A stretch of DNA of 64,000 nucleotides from the NCBI GenBank assembly GCA_029976065.1, contig JARKNV010000072.1, positions 1-64,000 on the forward strand, read 5' to 3'. The notes under the pieces were generated by a model. The model saw only the letters and a list, made by a program, of their open reading frames with translations, was not told the DNA's origin and searched no databases. The stretch is from Selenomonadales bacterium (GTDB taxonomy: Bacteria; Bacillota; Negativicutes; Sporomusales; UBA7701). The translations under genes were made by a program, and so were the position numbers. Positions within the stretch are counted from its first letter, which is position 1. Every line of letters begins with the position of its first letter. This document shows, in pieces, positions 43,668-51,383 of this stretch.

Positions 43668-44426
43668 ATGGGCTATCCAGCCGATATTTTAGGGTCGAGA
43701 GCCATTGTAAAACCGGGATTATACGCCATTATACCGAAGGCTGGTTTGGTAAATAACGTTATACCATACATCGAAAACTGCAGGGTAAGCATCGTTGCGT
43801 CCCCTAAAATCGGCGCCAGTTTTGTCCAGTATGTTGTGGAAGCTGCGCCAGGAGGAAAAACGACATCGCCGTTCGCCAAAAAGCATGGCACCGAAAGTTT
43901 CCTCTATTGCGTCACAGGAAACTTGACTGTTGAAGTAGCCTCAAAACCATACGAATTGAATGCCGGAGGCTACGTTTTCGCTCCGGACGGAGTAGGCATT
44001 CACTTCGAAAGCAAGGAGAACAGCAAACTGCTGCTCTACAAGCAGAGGTATTGCCCCCTGGTTGGAACAGCTCCTTACGTCGTCGTCGGCAATGTAAACG
44101 ACATTGCCTATCGGGAATATGATGACATGGAAAACGTCTATATCAAGGATTTATTGCCAACCGATATTTGTTTTGATATGAATATGCATATTCTGGCGTT
44201 TAAACCCGGCGGTTGCCATCCTTTCGTCGAGACCCATGTCCAGGAGCACGGCGCTTATATCCTCAGCGGTGAAGGAATGTACTTTATGGAAAACACCTGG
44301 ATGCCGATCAAGAAAGAAGACTTCATGTGGTTTGGTCCGTACGTTCCGCAGGGCGCTTACGGCGTCGGCAGAGAACTGTTTGCTTATATTTATTCCAAAG
44401 ATTGCAATCGCGACGTCGAATTGTAA
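43668..44426 (+). CDS. allE: (S)-ureidoglycine aminohydrolase
   Basis: A 252-aa bicupin, AllE/YlbA family, that converts (S)-ureidoglycine to ureidoglycolate and ammonia in purine (allantoin) breakdown. The second cupin carries the manganese ligands in FKPGGCHPFVETHVQEHGAYILSGEGMYFMENTWMPIKKEDFMWFGPYVPQGAYG (E, H, H, Q pattern). The first cupin (GGKTTSPFAKKHGTESFLYCVTGNL) lacks the metal set, as is normal for the family. No other allantoin gene (allB, allC, allD) is nearby, so it is an isolated copy, and its moderate GC suggests transfer together with exoA. GGGAGG precedes the ATG. Confidence 0.93.
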   Translation: MGYPADILGSRAIVKPGLYAIIPKAGLVNNVIPYIENCRVSIVASPKIGASFVQYVVEAAPGGKTTSPFAKKHGTESFLYCVTGNLTVEVASKPYELNAGGYVFAPDGVGIHFESKENSKLLLYKQRYCPLVGTAPYVVVGNVNDIAYREYDDMENVYIKDLLPTDICFDMNMHILAFKPGGCHPFVETHVQEHGAYILSGEGMYFMENTWMPIKKEDFMWFGPYVPQGAYGVGRELFAYIYSKDCNRDVEL

Positions 44427-44522
44427 TCGCGGCGTTTGAATTTTGCCTGTTTGCACAACCGGCGTGTCGATGCCACGCTGTTTGTGCTCCTTACCGGAAT
44501 CAGCCCTGCATTGCGTCGCAAG

Positions 44523-44555
44523 AAAAGAGCGTCCTTGGAAAAAAGGACGCTCTTT
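44523..44555. terminator. Terminator between allE and dctM
   Basis: The stem AAAGAGCGTCCTT / AAGGACGCTCTTT with A and T tails serves the convergent allE and TRAP permease genes. Confidence 0.85.
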
Positions 44556-44600
44556 AATAGTTTTAGTATCAAATTCTGCACGGTATTTTTACACTAGTCG

Positions 44601-45881
44601 CTATTTCATCAGCAGCTTCGGCAGGAACGTGCTCAGCGCCGGAATATAGGTGATCAGCGCCAGCACCCCGATCGCGATCCAGAACGGCGCCCAGATCGCC
44701 TTGCTCAGCCGCTCCAGCGAAATGCCCGTTATGCCGCACACCGCGAACAGCACCGCCCCCACCGGCGGCGTCACCAGCCCCAGCACGAGGTTGAAGCATA
44801 CCACCAGCCCCATGTGGACGGGGTCGATGCCCATCTCCACAGCCATCGGGGCCAGCACCGGGGCGACGATGACCAGCGCCGGCGCCGTCTCGATCGGGAT
44901 GCCGATCAGGATGAGGACGATGTTGACAAGCAGCAGCACCACATACGGCGAATCGCTTACCTGCCTGATCCCCTCGATCATCATCTGGGGCAGCTGCTCG
45001 ACCGCCACCACCCACGAGAAGGGCTCAGACAATCCGAGCAGCAGCATGATCATCGCCGACTCGAGGCCGGCGTTCAGCAGCACGTCCGGCAGCCGCCGCC
45101 ACTTTATCCGCCGGTAGAAGAACATCCCCACCAGGAAAGCATATACCGTCACCACGCCGGCCGCCTCGGTGGGCGTGAACACGCCGCTCAGGATGCCGCC
45201 CATGATGATGGCCGGCATCAAGAGCGCCGGCAGGGCCTTCCAGGCGCCGACCACGACCTCCTCAAAGCTGGCCTGCGGCTCGATCGGGTAATGGCGCTTG
45301 CGGGCGACATACCACATATAGACCATCAGGCCGAGCGCCAGCAGAATGCCGGGCACGACGCCGCCGAGGAACAGCGCGCCGATCGAAACGTTGGCGATAA
45401 CCCCGTAGACGATGAACGGGATGCTCGGCGGGATGATCGGGCCCATGCACGACGCCGTCGCCGTGACCGCCGCCGACACATCCTCCTCGTAGCCGGCCTG
45501 CTTCATCGCCGGGATCATCACCATGCCGATGGCCACCGCCGTGGCCACCGCCGCCCCCGAAATGGCGGCGAAAATCGCGCTGGCCAGGATAGTCGCCAGC
45601 CCCAGGCCGCCGCTGATATGGCCGAGCAGCAGGCGGGCGAAGCGCACCAGATCCTGGGTTAGGCCGCCCTCGTTCATCAGGTTGCCGGCCAGCATGAACA
45701 GCGGAATGGCCAGCAGCGGGAAAGACGCCATTCCGGCGAAGGTCGTCTGGGTCAGAATAGTCAGCGATATGTCCTCGCCGGACATCAGTATATAAGCCAG
45801 AGCGGAGCCGCCGAGACCGATGGCGATCGGAATGCCCATCGACAGCAACAGGACGAACGCGGCCAGGAACATCCAAATCAT
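44601..45881 (-). CDS. dctM: TRAP transporter large permease (DctM)
   Basis: A 426-aa inner-membrane protein with about twelve helices, the ion-coupled transport subunit of a TRAP C4-dicarboxylate-type system. Family signatures include MIWMFLAAFVLLLSMGIPIAIGLGGSAL, GMASFPLLAIPLFMLAGNLMNEGGLTQDLVRFARLLLGHISGGLG, TATASCMGPIIPPSIPFIVYG and GLVTPPVGAVLFAVCGI. Its start overlaps the dctQ stop by four bases (ATGA). It forms a tripartite transporter with DctQ and DctP encoded upstream. The substrate is an organic acid of unknown identity. Confidence 0.95.
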   Translation of the reverse strand: MIWMFLAAFVLLLSMGIPIAIGLGGSALAYILMSGEDISLTILTQTTFAGMASFPLLAIPLFMLAGNLMNEGGLTQDLVRFARLLLGHISGGLGLATILASAIFAAISGAAVATAVAIGMVMIPAMKQAGYEEDVSAAVTATASCMGPIIPPSIPFIVYGVIANVSIGALFLGGVVPGILLALGLMVYMWYVARKRHYPIEPQASFEEVVVGAWKALPALLMPAIIMGGILSGVFTPTEAAGVVTVYAFLVGMFFYRRIKWRRLPDVLLNAGLESAMIMLLLGLSEPFSWVVAVEQLPQMMIEGIRQVSDSPYVVLLLVNIVLILIGIPIETAPALVIVAPVLAPMAVEMGIDPVHMGLVVCFNLVLGLVTPPVGAVLFAVCGITGISLERLSKAIWAPFWIAIGVLALITYIPALSTFLPKLLMK

Positions 45882-46372
45882 GACTCACCCTCCTTGCCGG
45901 CGTCCTTGCGCACAAACCGCAGAAAATTCTCCAGCGTAATAAGCAGCATCATCAGAAAACCCAGCGGCAGAGCCGCGTATGGGTAGCACATCGGAATCTG
46001 CATCGCCGGCGACCGCTGGGCGGCGTTGGCGATCGTCTGATCGGTGCCGAAAAATATCATCAGCCCGAGGAAAAAGAACATGAACAGGAAGCCCAGCCCC
46101 TGCAGAAGGCGGCCGACCTTGGACGGCACGTGCTCCAGCACCGCCACCATCCCGACCTGGTAGCCCTTCTTCAGGCCCACCGCCGCGCCGAGCATGCTCG
46201 CCCACACCAGCGAATAGGTCGCCACCTCGCCCGACCAGGTGGACATCCGCTCAAGTACGTAGCGGCCGAAGACCTCATAGGGGATGACGATGGCCATCAC
46301 GGCCATAAAAAAGATGGTGCCCCAACTGGCCACCTTTATAAGTAGACCATTGATCTGCTGCAGCAGCTGCAT
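45878..46372 (-). CDS. dctQ: TRAP transporter small permease (DctQ)
   Basis: A 164-aa protein with four membrane helices (about residues 13-33, 48-65, 88-110 and 130-150), the typical DctQ layout that bridges the binding protein and the large permease. TWSGEVATYSLVWASMLGAAVGLKKGYQVGM is the conserved W-x-E/R...G-x-x-x-x-x-x-x-H/Y region. It lies between dctP (79 bases upstream, with a strong hairpin in the gap) and dctM (four-base overlap). Confidence 0.92.
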   Translation of the reverse strand: MQLLQQINGLLIKVASWGTIFFMAVMAIVIPYEVFGRYVLERMSTWSGEVATYSLVWASMLGAAVGLKKGYQVGMVAVLEHVPSKVGRLLQGLGFLFMFFFLGLMIFFGTDQTIANAAQRSPAMQIPMCYPYAALPLGFLMMLLITLENFLRFVRKDAGKEGES

Positions 46373-46406
46373 TGGCTAATCACTCCCGGGTTATACTGGA
46401 AACCTG

Positions 46407-46436
46407 TTGCCGGGCGCCCTTCCGGGCGCCCGGCAA
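46407..46436 (-). other. Intercistronic hairpin between dctP and dctQ
   Basis: A perfect 13-base stem TTGCCGGGCGCCC / GGGCGCCCGGCAA with a TTCC loop has no T run. It probably protects the dctP mRNA 3' end or partly terminates, raising binding-protein levels over the permeases. Confidence 0.6.
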
Positions 46437-46451
46437 GCTGGCTGTCAGATT

Positions 46452-47462
46452 CTATTTCGCGTTCATGATGGCATCGATCTTGTCTTTGCCGAACTGCTTG
46501 GCGAACTCGTCGAAAGCGGGCTGCATGGCCTTCTGCCACGCCGCCTTGTCGACGTCGCGGATGACGGTCAGGCCCTTGCCTTCCATCTCCTTCAGCTTGG
46601 CCTCTTCGGCGTCGCGGTTGATCTTGCGCTGGAACTGGGCCACTTCCATCGCCGTCTTGCGGAACAGCTCCTGGTCGGCCTTGGGCATCTTATCCCACGT
46701 CTTCTTGCTCACGATGAACGGAGCCGGCGAATAAACGTGCTGGGTCAGCGAGAAGAATTTCTGAACCTCCCAGAACTTGGACGCGTAGAACACGGCCACC
46801 GGATTCTCCTGGCCGTCGATAACCTTCTGCTGGAGAGCCGGGTAAACCTCGCCCCACGCCATCGGCGTCGGATTCAGGCCGGCGGTCTTCCAGGCCAGCA
46901 AGTGAACCTTGTTCTCCATGACGCGGATCTTCAGGCCCTTGCCGTCCTCAGGCTTCTTGACGGCGGCCTTGGAGTTGGTCAGGTGGCGGAAACCGTTTTC
47001 CCAGAAAGCCAGGCCGATGAGGTTGGCCTTTTCCAGGTCCTTCAGAAGATCCTGGCCGATCTGGCCGTCGAGCACCTTGTCGACATGCGCGAAATCGCGG
47101 AACAGGAAGGGGATATCGAGAATATTCATCGACGGGCTGAAATTGCCCACCGGGCCGGTGGAGCCCACATAAATATCGATGGTACCCTGCTGCAGGCCCT
47201 CAAGCATCTCCCTTTCGCCCTTGCCGAGCTGACTGTCGGGATAGATAGTGACCTGGATGCGGCCGTTGGTCCGTTCCTTGATAAGATCGGCGAACTTCTG
47301 CGCGCCGACGTTATAAGGATGATCCTTGGTCTGCGTCGAGGTCAGCTTCATGGTGGCCTTGAATTCGCCGCCTTTGTCGGCGGGCTGTTTGCTGCCGCCG
47401 CCGCAGCCGGCAGCCACAAGAACGAACACAAGCAGCATCAAAATGGCAACCAGTTTCTTCAC
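46452..47462 (-). CDS. dctP: TRAP transporter substrate-binding lipoprotein (DctP)
   Basis: A 336-aa extracytoplasmic binding protein of the DctP/TAXI-type TRAP family. A signal peptide (KKLVAILMLLVFVLVAAGC) ends in a lipobox cysteine, so it is membrane-tethered. Conserved features are TKDHPYNVGAQKFADLIKERTNGRIQVTIYPDSQLGKGEREMLEGLQQGTIDIYV, FRDFAHVDKVLDG, the carboxylate-binding arginine in LKIRVMENK and AWGEVYPALQQKVIDGQENP. GTG at 47462 is eight bases after AAGGAG; the upstream GTG at 47471 overlaps it. It is the first gene of the dctPQM operon. The 302 bases up to the next gene hold the operon's promoter region and that gene's terminator. Confidence 0.94.
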   Translation of the reverse strand: MKKLVAILMLLVFVLVAAGCGGGSKQPADKGGEFKATMKLTSTQTKDHPYNVGAQKFADLIKERTNGRIQVTIYPDSQLGKGEREMLEGLQQGTIDIYVGSTGPVGNFSPSMNILDIPFLFRDFAHVDKVLDGQIGQDLLKDLEKANLIGLAFWENGFRHLTNSKAAVKKPEDGKGLKIRVMENKVHLLAWKTAGLNPTPMAWGEVYPALQQKVIDGQENPVAVFYASKFWEVQKFFSLTQHVYSPAPFIVSKKTWDKMPKADQELFRKTAMEVAQFQRKINRDAEEAKLKEMEGKGLTVIRDVDKAAWQKAMQPAFDEFAKQFGKDKIDAIMNAK

Positions 47463-47699
47463 AGGGTTCACTCCTTCAAAATAAATGTAAGACTCTGTCC
47501 TGCGCCGTCAAATACGAAAACCGTCCCTTCCCCTCCTTTGTTTTTGCGCCGGTGAGCATGGGGCGCACGGCATGCCCGGCCGGTACGTGAAACCGCGAAC
47601 AATTCTGAATTTTTCTCTATGACTAGTTGGTTTCAACATTATGAGGAAAATTCCTGCGCCGCCCGGACAAATTCACTTCCCTGTCGCCGGGAAAACGAC

Positions 47700-47729
47700 C
47701 CGGGATGAGAGCCGCGGCTCTCATCCCGG
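47700..47729 (-). terminator. Perfect-palindrome terminator of the MFS gene
   Basis: A perfect 30-base palindrome (15-base arms CCGGGATGAGAGCCG / CGGCTCTCATCCCGG) lies 35 bases after the MFS stop. TCGTTTTCCC follows on the minus strand. Confidence 0.75.
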
Positions 47730-47764
47730 TAAAGCTGCCTCGATTGAAAATTGTTATCGGGCCA

Positions 47765-49060
47765 TCAGTATTTCTGTACCGACAGGATCGCCATACAGGC
47801 AAAGCCCAGCACGCCGCAACCGACCAGGAACATCAGACCGCCGACATAGCCGCCGGTCATCGCGATGAAGTAGCCGATAAGCACCGGCGAGAACGCCGAC
47901 CCGCCGTTGGCGAGACCGTTCATCATGCCGGCACCGGCGCCGATGGCCTTGCCGGGAACGATCTTCTGCAGCAGCGACCAGGAAGACGGCAGGGCGATGG
48001 CAATCGCGCCGATGCCGAACGAGATCAGCAGCGCCGCGGTAAGGTTGTCGGTGGCGTGAGCGCCGAAGTAGATACCGGCCGCCGCGAGCAGGTGAGATAC
48101 GGCCACGAACGGCGCCCGGCGGCCGAGCTTGTCGGAAATGTGGCCGAAATACAGGATGCTCACCGTACCGATGAAATACGGCAGCGAGGCCAAGGCCCCC
48201 ATCTCCGCCCACGAAAAGCCGCGGGCCGCCTTAAGGTACGAAGGCAGCCAGGCCATCGTTCCCCACCAGATGGACGCGATGCAGAAATAGTTGACCGTCA
48301 GCAGCCAGAACCGGTAATTGCCGCAGAACGACGCCAGCCGCTGCCCGAGGCTCTCTACCTTCATGGCAGCTTCAGCTTCGGCCTCGATCTTCAGGGCCGC
48401 CTCGATATGCTCCAGCTCGGCCTTGTTCACGCCCTTGTGCTGGTGCGGGTGGTCGGTGGTGTAAAACCAGATCAGAATCAAGGGGAGAATGCTGAGAGAG
48501 GCCAGGACGAAGAAACTCGGCCGCCAGCCCCAGGTGCCGATGATCCAGGTAAAGAACGGCATGGCCAGCATCGGGCCCGACATCAGGCCGATAAGCCAAA
48601 CGGCGTTGGCCTTGCCGCGCTCGTTGGGCGGAAACCAGTTCTTGACAAATGAGCTCTGCATCGGCCAGTGCAACCCTTCGCCTACGCCCAGAATCAAGCG
48701 GGCGATAAGCATCGTCGAAAAGGTGGTGGCCAGACCGCCCATCACTACCGATACTGCCCACAGGAAAATCGACAAGGTCATGGCCACGCGCGGTCCCCAA
48801 ATATCGCCGAGGGGGCTGAGAGCTACGTTTGCAATGCCATAAGCGATCAAGAAATAGGTCATGAGTTTGCCCATCTCGATCGGCTGGCCGGTGATGCCCA
48901 TGTCAGCAAGGAATGCCTTATCGGCCAACAGTACCGATACGTTTACCCGGTCCAGGTAAGCGACCAGCAGAGTAAGCAACAGGATGCCGACGAGAATTGC
49001 CCGCTGGCGGGTCGGTTTCATTGTTGCGGTGGCATGGGGAACAGCCTTCTCGGTTTCCAA
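47765..49060 (-). CDS. MFS transporter, anion:cation symporter family
   Basis: A 431-aa twelve-helix major facilitator of the ACS type (hexuronate, glucarate and phthalate importers). Features are YLDRVNVSVLLADKAFL in helix 1, LSPLGDIWGPRVAMTLSIFLWAV (loop 2-3 motif), LGVGEGLHWPMQSSFVKNWFPPNERGKANA (the ACS signature region) and the C-terminal MMNGLANGGSAFSPVLIGY. It is probably a proton-coupled uptake system for an organic anion. It is transcribed toward dctPQM but separated by a strong terminator. It is divergent from a metal/sulfur-sensor gene, with which it shares a 267-base promoter region. Confidence 0.92.
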   Translation of the reverse strand: METEKAVPHATATMKPTRQRAILVGILLLTLLVAYLDRVNVSVLLADKAFLADMGITGQPIEMGKLMTYFLIAYGIANVALSPLGDIWGPRVAMTLSIFLWAVSVVMGGLATTFSTMLIARLILGVGEGLHWPMQSSFVKNWFPPNERGKANAVWLIGLMSGPMLAMPFFTWIIGTWGWRPSFFVLASLSILPLILIWFYTTDHPHQHKGVNKAELEHIEAALKIEAEAEAAMKVESLGQRLASFCGNYRFWLLTVNYFCIASIWWGTMAWLPSYLKAARGFSWAEMGALASLPYFIGTVSILYFGHISDKLGRRAPFVAVSHLLAAAGIYFGAHATDNLTAALLISFGIGAIAIALPSSWSLLQKIVPGKAIGAGAGMMNGLANGGSAFSPVLIGYFIAMTGGYVGGLMFLVGCGVLGFACMAILSVQKY

Positions 49061-49247
49061 AGGTAAAACCTCCCTCTAAAATAAGATTGAGTGCGGTAAT
49101 AGTCTAATTTTACAGGGGGCATAACCATTGGTCAAGCGTATTATGAGAAAATTTGGAAAGCAAATTTTGTAAATCACGATCTCCCCCGCCCCTACACATA
49201 TACACTCCAGATGGCCACCATGACGAAACAAGCAAAAAATACTTTGT

Positions 49248-49310
49248 TTGCATCGCAAGAAGAAATTGTCTATAATATTGGTATACCCTCCCCCCCTCGG
49301 GGGCGAGTAC
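49248..49310 (+). promoter_or_regulatory. Promoter and operator of the CsoR-family gene
   Basis: TTGCAT (49248-49253) and TATAAT (49271-49276) are separated by 17 bases. Immediately downstream, GGTATACCCTCCCCC and GGGGGCGAGTACC form an imperfect inverted repeat of the kind bound by CsoR-family repressors (TACCC-Cn / Gn-GGTA). The position suggests autorepression. Confidence 0.65.
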
Positions 49311-49327
49311 CGGAAAGAGGTGCATCG

Positions 49328-49600
49328 ATGGCTAATCAATCTGTGCGGCTGGAGGTTCTCAACCGCCTGCGCAACGTCAAGGGCCACGTCGCGGGAATTG
49401 AGCGGATGGTGGAGGATGAACAGGAATGCAGCAACATCCTCGTGCAGCTGGCCGCCGTCAGGGCTTCGGTCGAGAAAATCGGCATTTTCATCCTTGAGCA
49501 GAATACGCTTGAATGCCTGCTGAACGGCGTAGATACCAGGCCGGAGGACCGGGAGCGCGTCGAGCAGGTCGTGCGGCAGATGCTGGCGTTCCTGAAATAG
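49328..49600 (+). CDS. CsoR/FrmR-family repressor, possibly persulfide-sensing (CstR-like)
   Basis: A 90-aa all-helical DUF156 repressor (RLEVLNRLRNVKGHVAGIERMVEDEQEC, then AAVRASVEKIGIFILEQNTLEC). Copper-sensing CsoR uses cysteine, histidine and cysteine. Here both cysteines are present (EQEC and LEC), but the histidine position in the second helix is LEQN. A Cys-Cys pair without the histidine is the hallmark of CstR, which senses per- and polysulfides through a disulfide or polysulfide bridge. FrmR-type formaldehyde sensing is less likely. ATG at 49328 follows AGAGGTGCATCG. Convergent ccdA and tlpA genes handle thiol redox outside the membrane. Confidence 0.82.
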   Translation: MANQSVRLEVLNRLRNVKGHVAGIERMVEDEQECSNILVQLAAVRASVEKIGIFILEQNTLECLLNGVDTRPEDRERVEQVVRQMLAFLK

Positions 49601-49626
49601 CGCCCCCGGACGGGGCCGGGGTTGCC

Positions 49627-49689
49627 CTGACATACTCTGTCATTTTCCCTGACAAAATACTGACATTGCGGTCTGACAATACCCTGACA
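49627..49689. repeat. Cluster of CTGACA repeats
   Basis: CTGACA occurs at 49627, 49649, 49660, 49673 and 49684, with an inverted TGTCA at 49638. The spacing is about 11-13 bases, close to one helical turn. The block lies between the CsoR-family stop codon and the terminator shared with ccdA. It looks like a protein-binding array or a small tandem duplication. Confidence 0.5.
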
Positions 49690-49696
49690 AACAGGA

Positions 49697-49722
49697 ACGG
49701 GCGGGGCGAAAACCCCGTCCGT
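49697..49722. terminator. Terminator between csoR-type gene and ccdA
   Basis: The stem ACGGGCGGGG / CCCCGTCCGT is followed by T6 on the plus strand and by A-rich DNA on the other, between convergent genes. Confidence 0.85.
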
Positions 49723-49725
49723 TTT

Positions 49726-50421
49726 TTATTGCCACGGCCAGTAGCCGTAGATTATGCCGATCCCCCGCTGCACGAGGTTGAAGTACAGCAGCACGCCGGT
49801 GAGGACCAGGACGACGCCGGCGGCCTTCTGTACGGCCGGCAGCCAGTGATAACGGGCCCGGATGCGGGCAGAATATCGCCTGTAGAGGATGGTGAACAGC
49901 AGGAAGGGCAAGGCGAACCCGGCGGCGTAAGCGGCGAGCAGCAGAACGCCGCGGGCGACGGTGCCGCCGATGCCGGCGTAGGCGAGGATGGCGGCGAGGA
50001 TGGGGCCGACGCAGGGCGTCCAACCGGCGGTGAGGGCGAGGCCGAGCACGAAGGCCCCCAGCGGTCCGTCCAGCCTGCCGCCGGGCGTCAACCGCCGTTC
50101 GCGCTGCAGGCCGGGCAGCCGCAGGAGGCCGGTGAGCTGCAGGCCCATGAGGGCGATGAAGATTGCCCCGACCTGACGGACGGCGTCCTGGTGTTCGAGG
50201 AAGAGCCGGCCGAGGAGCGAGGCGGTGGCGCCCATGGCGATGAACACGACGGTGAAGCCGGCGAAGAAGCAGACGGTGTTGGCGACGAACCGCCGCCTCC
50301 CTTCCCCGCCGCCGGTAAGAACGGCGAGGTAGGCCGGGACGATGGGCAGGACGCAGGGCGACAGGAAGGATACCGCGCCGGCGGCGAAGGCGGCGAGCAG
50401 CGAGATGTCGTTGCCGTCCAC
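49726..50421 (-). CDS. ccdA: CcdA/DsbD-type thiol-electron transporter
   Basis: A 231-aa six-helix membrane protein that moves electrons from cytoplasmic thioredoxin to extracytoplasmic thiol proteins. The paired membrane cysteines are in SPCVLPIVPAYLA (helix 1) and GWTPCVGPILAAILAYAG (helix 4), both with the family's P-C-V-x-P pattern. It lies 11 bases after a TlpA-type lipoprotein gene and is almost certainly its reductant supplier. A role in cytochrome c maturation or general disulfide reduction fits; no cytochrome gene is nearby. Confidence 0.94.
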   Translation of the reverse strand: MDGNDISLLAAFAAGAVSFLSPCVLPIVPAYLAVLTGGGEGRRRFVANTVCFFAGFTVVFIAMGATASLLGRLFLEHQDAVRQVGAIFIALMGLQLTGLLRLPGLQRERRLTPGGRLDGPLGAFVLGLALTAGWTPCVGPILAAILAYAGIGGTVARGVLLLAAYAAGFALPFLLFTILYRRYSARIRARYHWLPAVQKAAGVVLVLTGVLLYFNLVQRGIGIIYGYWPWQ

Positions 50422-50432
50422 GGCGATTCCTC

Positions 50433-50948
50433 CTAAAGGCCGCGGATGACGCCGGCCAGTTCGGCGGCGGTCACGGGCCCGGTTTTGCGGTAGCGGACGA
50501 CGCCGTCCCGGTCGATGACGACGGTGGTGGGGATGGCGCTGATCCGGTAGGTTTGGGCGACGCCGCCGGCGTCAAGGAGAACGGGCAGAGAGTAGCCCTG
50601 GTCGCGGAGGAAGCCCGCCACTTTTGGGGCGGGTTCCTGGAGGTTGACGGCGTAGAAGGCGACTGCCGGGTTGGCGGCGGCGAATTTGTCGAGTTCGGGC
50701 ATTTCCTCGCGGCAGGGCGGACACCAGGTCGCCCAGAAGTTGAGGACGGTGACCTTGCCGGGCACGGGCGCGGCGACGGCGCCGCCGGCGAGGCTCTCGA
50801 GGGTGAAGCCGGGGGCCAGCTTGCCGACCGTCACTCCCGTTTCGGCCGCCTGCGCCGGAGCGGGTACGGGAGAGCGGGGAGCGGGAGACGGGGCGCAGCC
50901 GGCGGCGGCCAGCAGGAGCAGGAGCAGGGCGATAAGCGTTTTTTTCAT
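50433..50948 (-). CDS. TlpA/ResA-type thioredoxin-like lipoprotein
   Basis: A 171-aa extracytoplasmic thioredoxin. The signal peptide KKTLIALLLLLLAAAGC ends in a lipobox cysteine and a proline/alanine-rich linker follows. The thioredoxin domain has the redox motif in LNFWATWCPPCREEMPELDKF, the family insert and the cis-proline region RISAIPTTVVIDRDG. CPPC is typical of reductive TlpA/ResA proteins. Its partner ccdA follows 11 bases downstream. The sequence IPTTVVID keeps the T-P pattern expected next to the active site. Confidence 0.93.
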   Translation of the reverse strand: MKKTLIALLLLLLAAAGCAPSPAPRSPVPAPAQAAETGVTVGKLAPGFTLESLAGGAVAAPVPGKVTVLNFWATWCPPCREEMPELDKFAAANPAVAFYAVNLQEPAPKVAGFLRDQGYSLPVLLDAGGVAQTYRISAIPTTVVIDRDGVVRYRKTGPVTAAELAGVIRGL

Positions 50949-51074
50949 GAGATCCTCCGAGTTGTTGTGATAATACCTATTCGCCGGTTCGCCCGCCCAT
51001 ACCTCCGCTTTTGCCGGCCGTTTCCCTTTGACCGCAGGTTTTGCTATAATGAATTGTAATCAGGCGATAAGAAA

Positions 51075-51364
51075 GCGACCGTTCAGAAATCGCCAGATGC
51101 TAGGCGGCTCCGAGGACGTGCAGCGACGACGGCCCTGGATGGGCCTAGTGCCGAGCGCGCCAGGGATGGCGGAAACGCTCGGCCGCGTACTCGGAACGTA
51201 CGCTAGCAAGCGCCCGCAGGACCACGAGCGCCCCTCTTAACGCCTTAAGCAGGCACACGCCGCTTTGGCGGCGCTGTGGTCGCTCAGGCCCGCAGGGCGA
51301 AGCTGTTAGAGGGGCGGCCTGCCCCTTGCGGGTGCGACGCAGATGGCGGTTTCTCAACGGTCGC
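51075..51364 (-). repeat. Structured intergenic repeat, copy D (290 nt, diverged)
   Basis: Read on the minus strand it follows the plan of copies A-C (arm, CATCTGCG, CGCACCCGCA, GGGGCAGGCCGC, hairpin chain) with changed stems. The outer arms GCGACCGTT / AACGGTCGC are fully complementary yet different from A and B. The CCGCC arm replaces GCCCC, and GCCGC / GCGGC replaces GACGC / GCGTC. It is longer than A by an inserted hairpin (GGCCCTGGATGGGCC). The arm equivalent to A's left end lies 19 bases before the lgt start, as A's does before comEA. Confidence 0.8.
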
Positions 51365-51383
51365 TCAAGTCAGGAGGGCTCAA

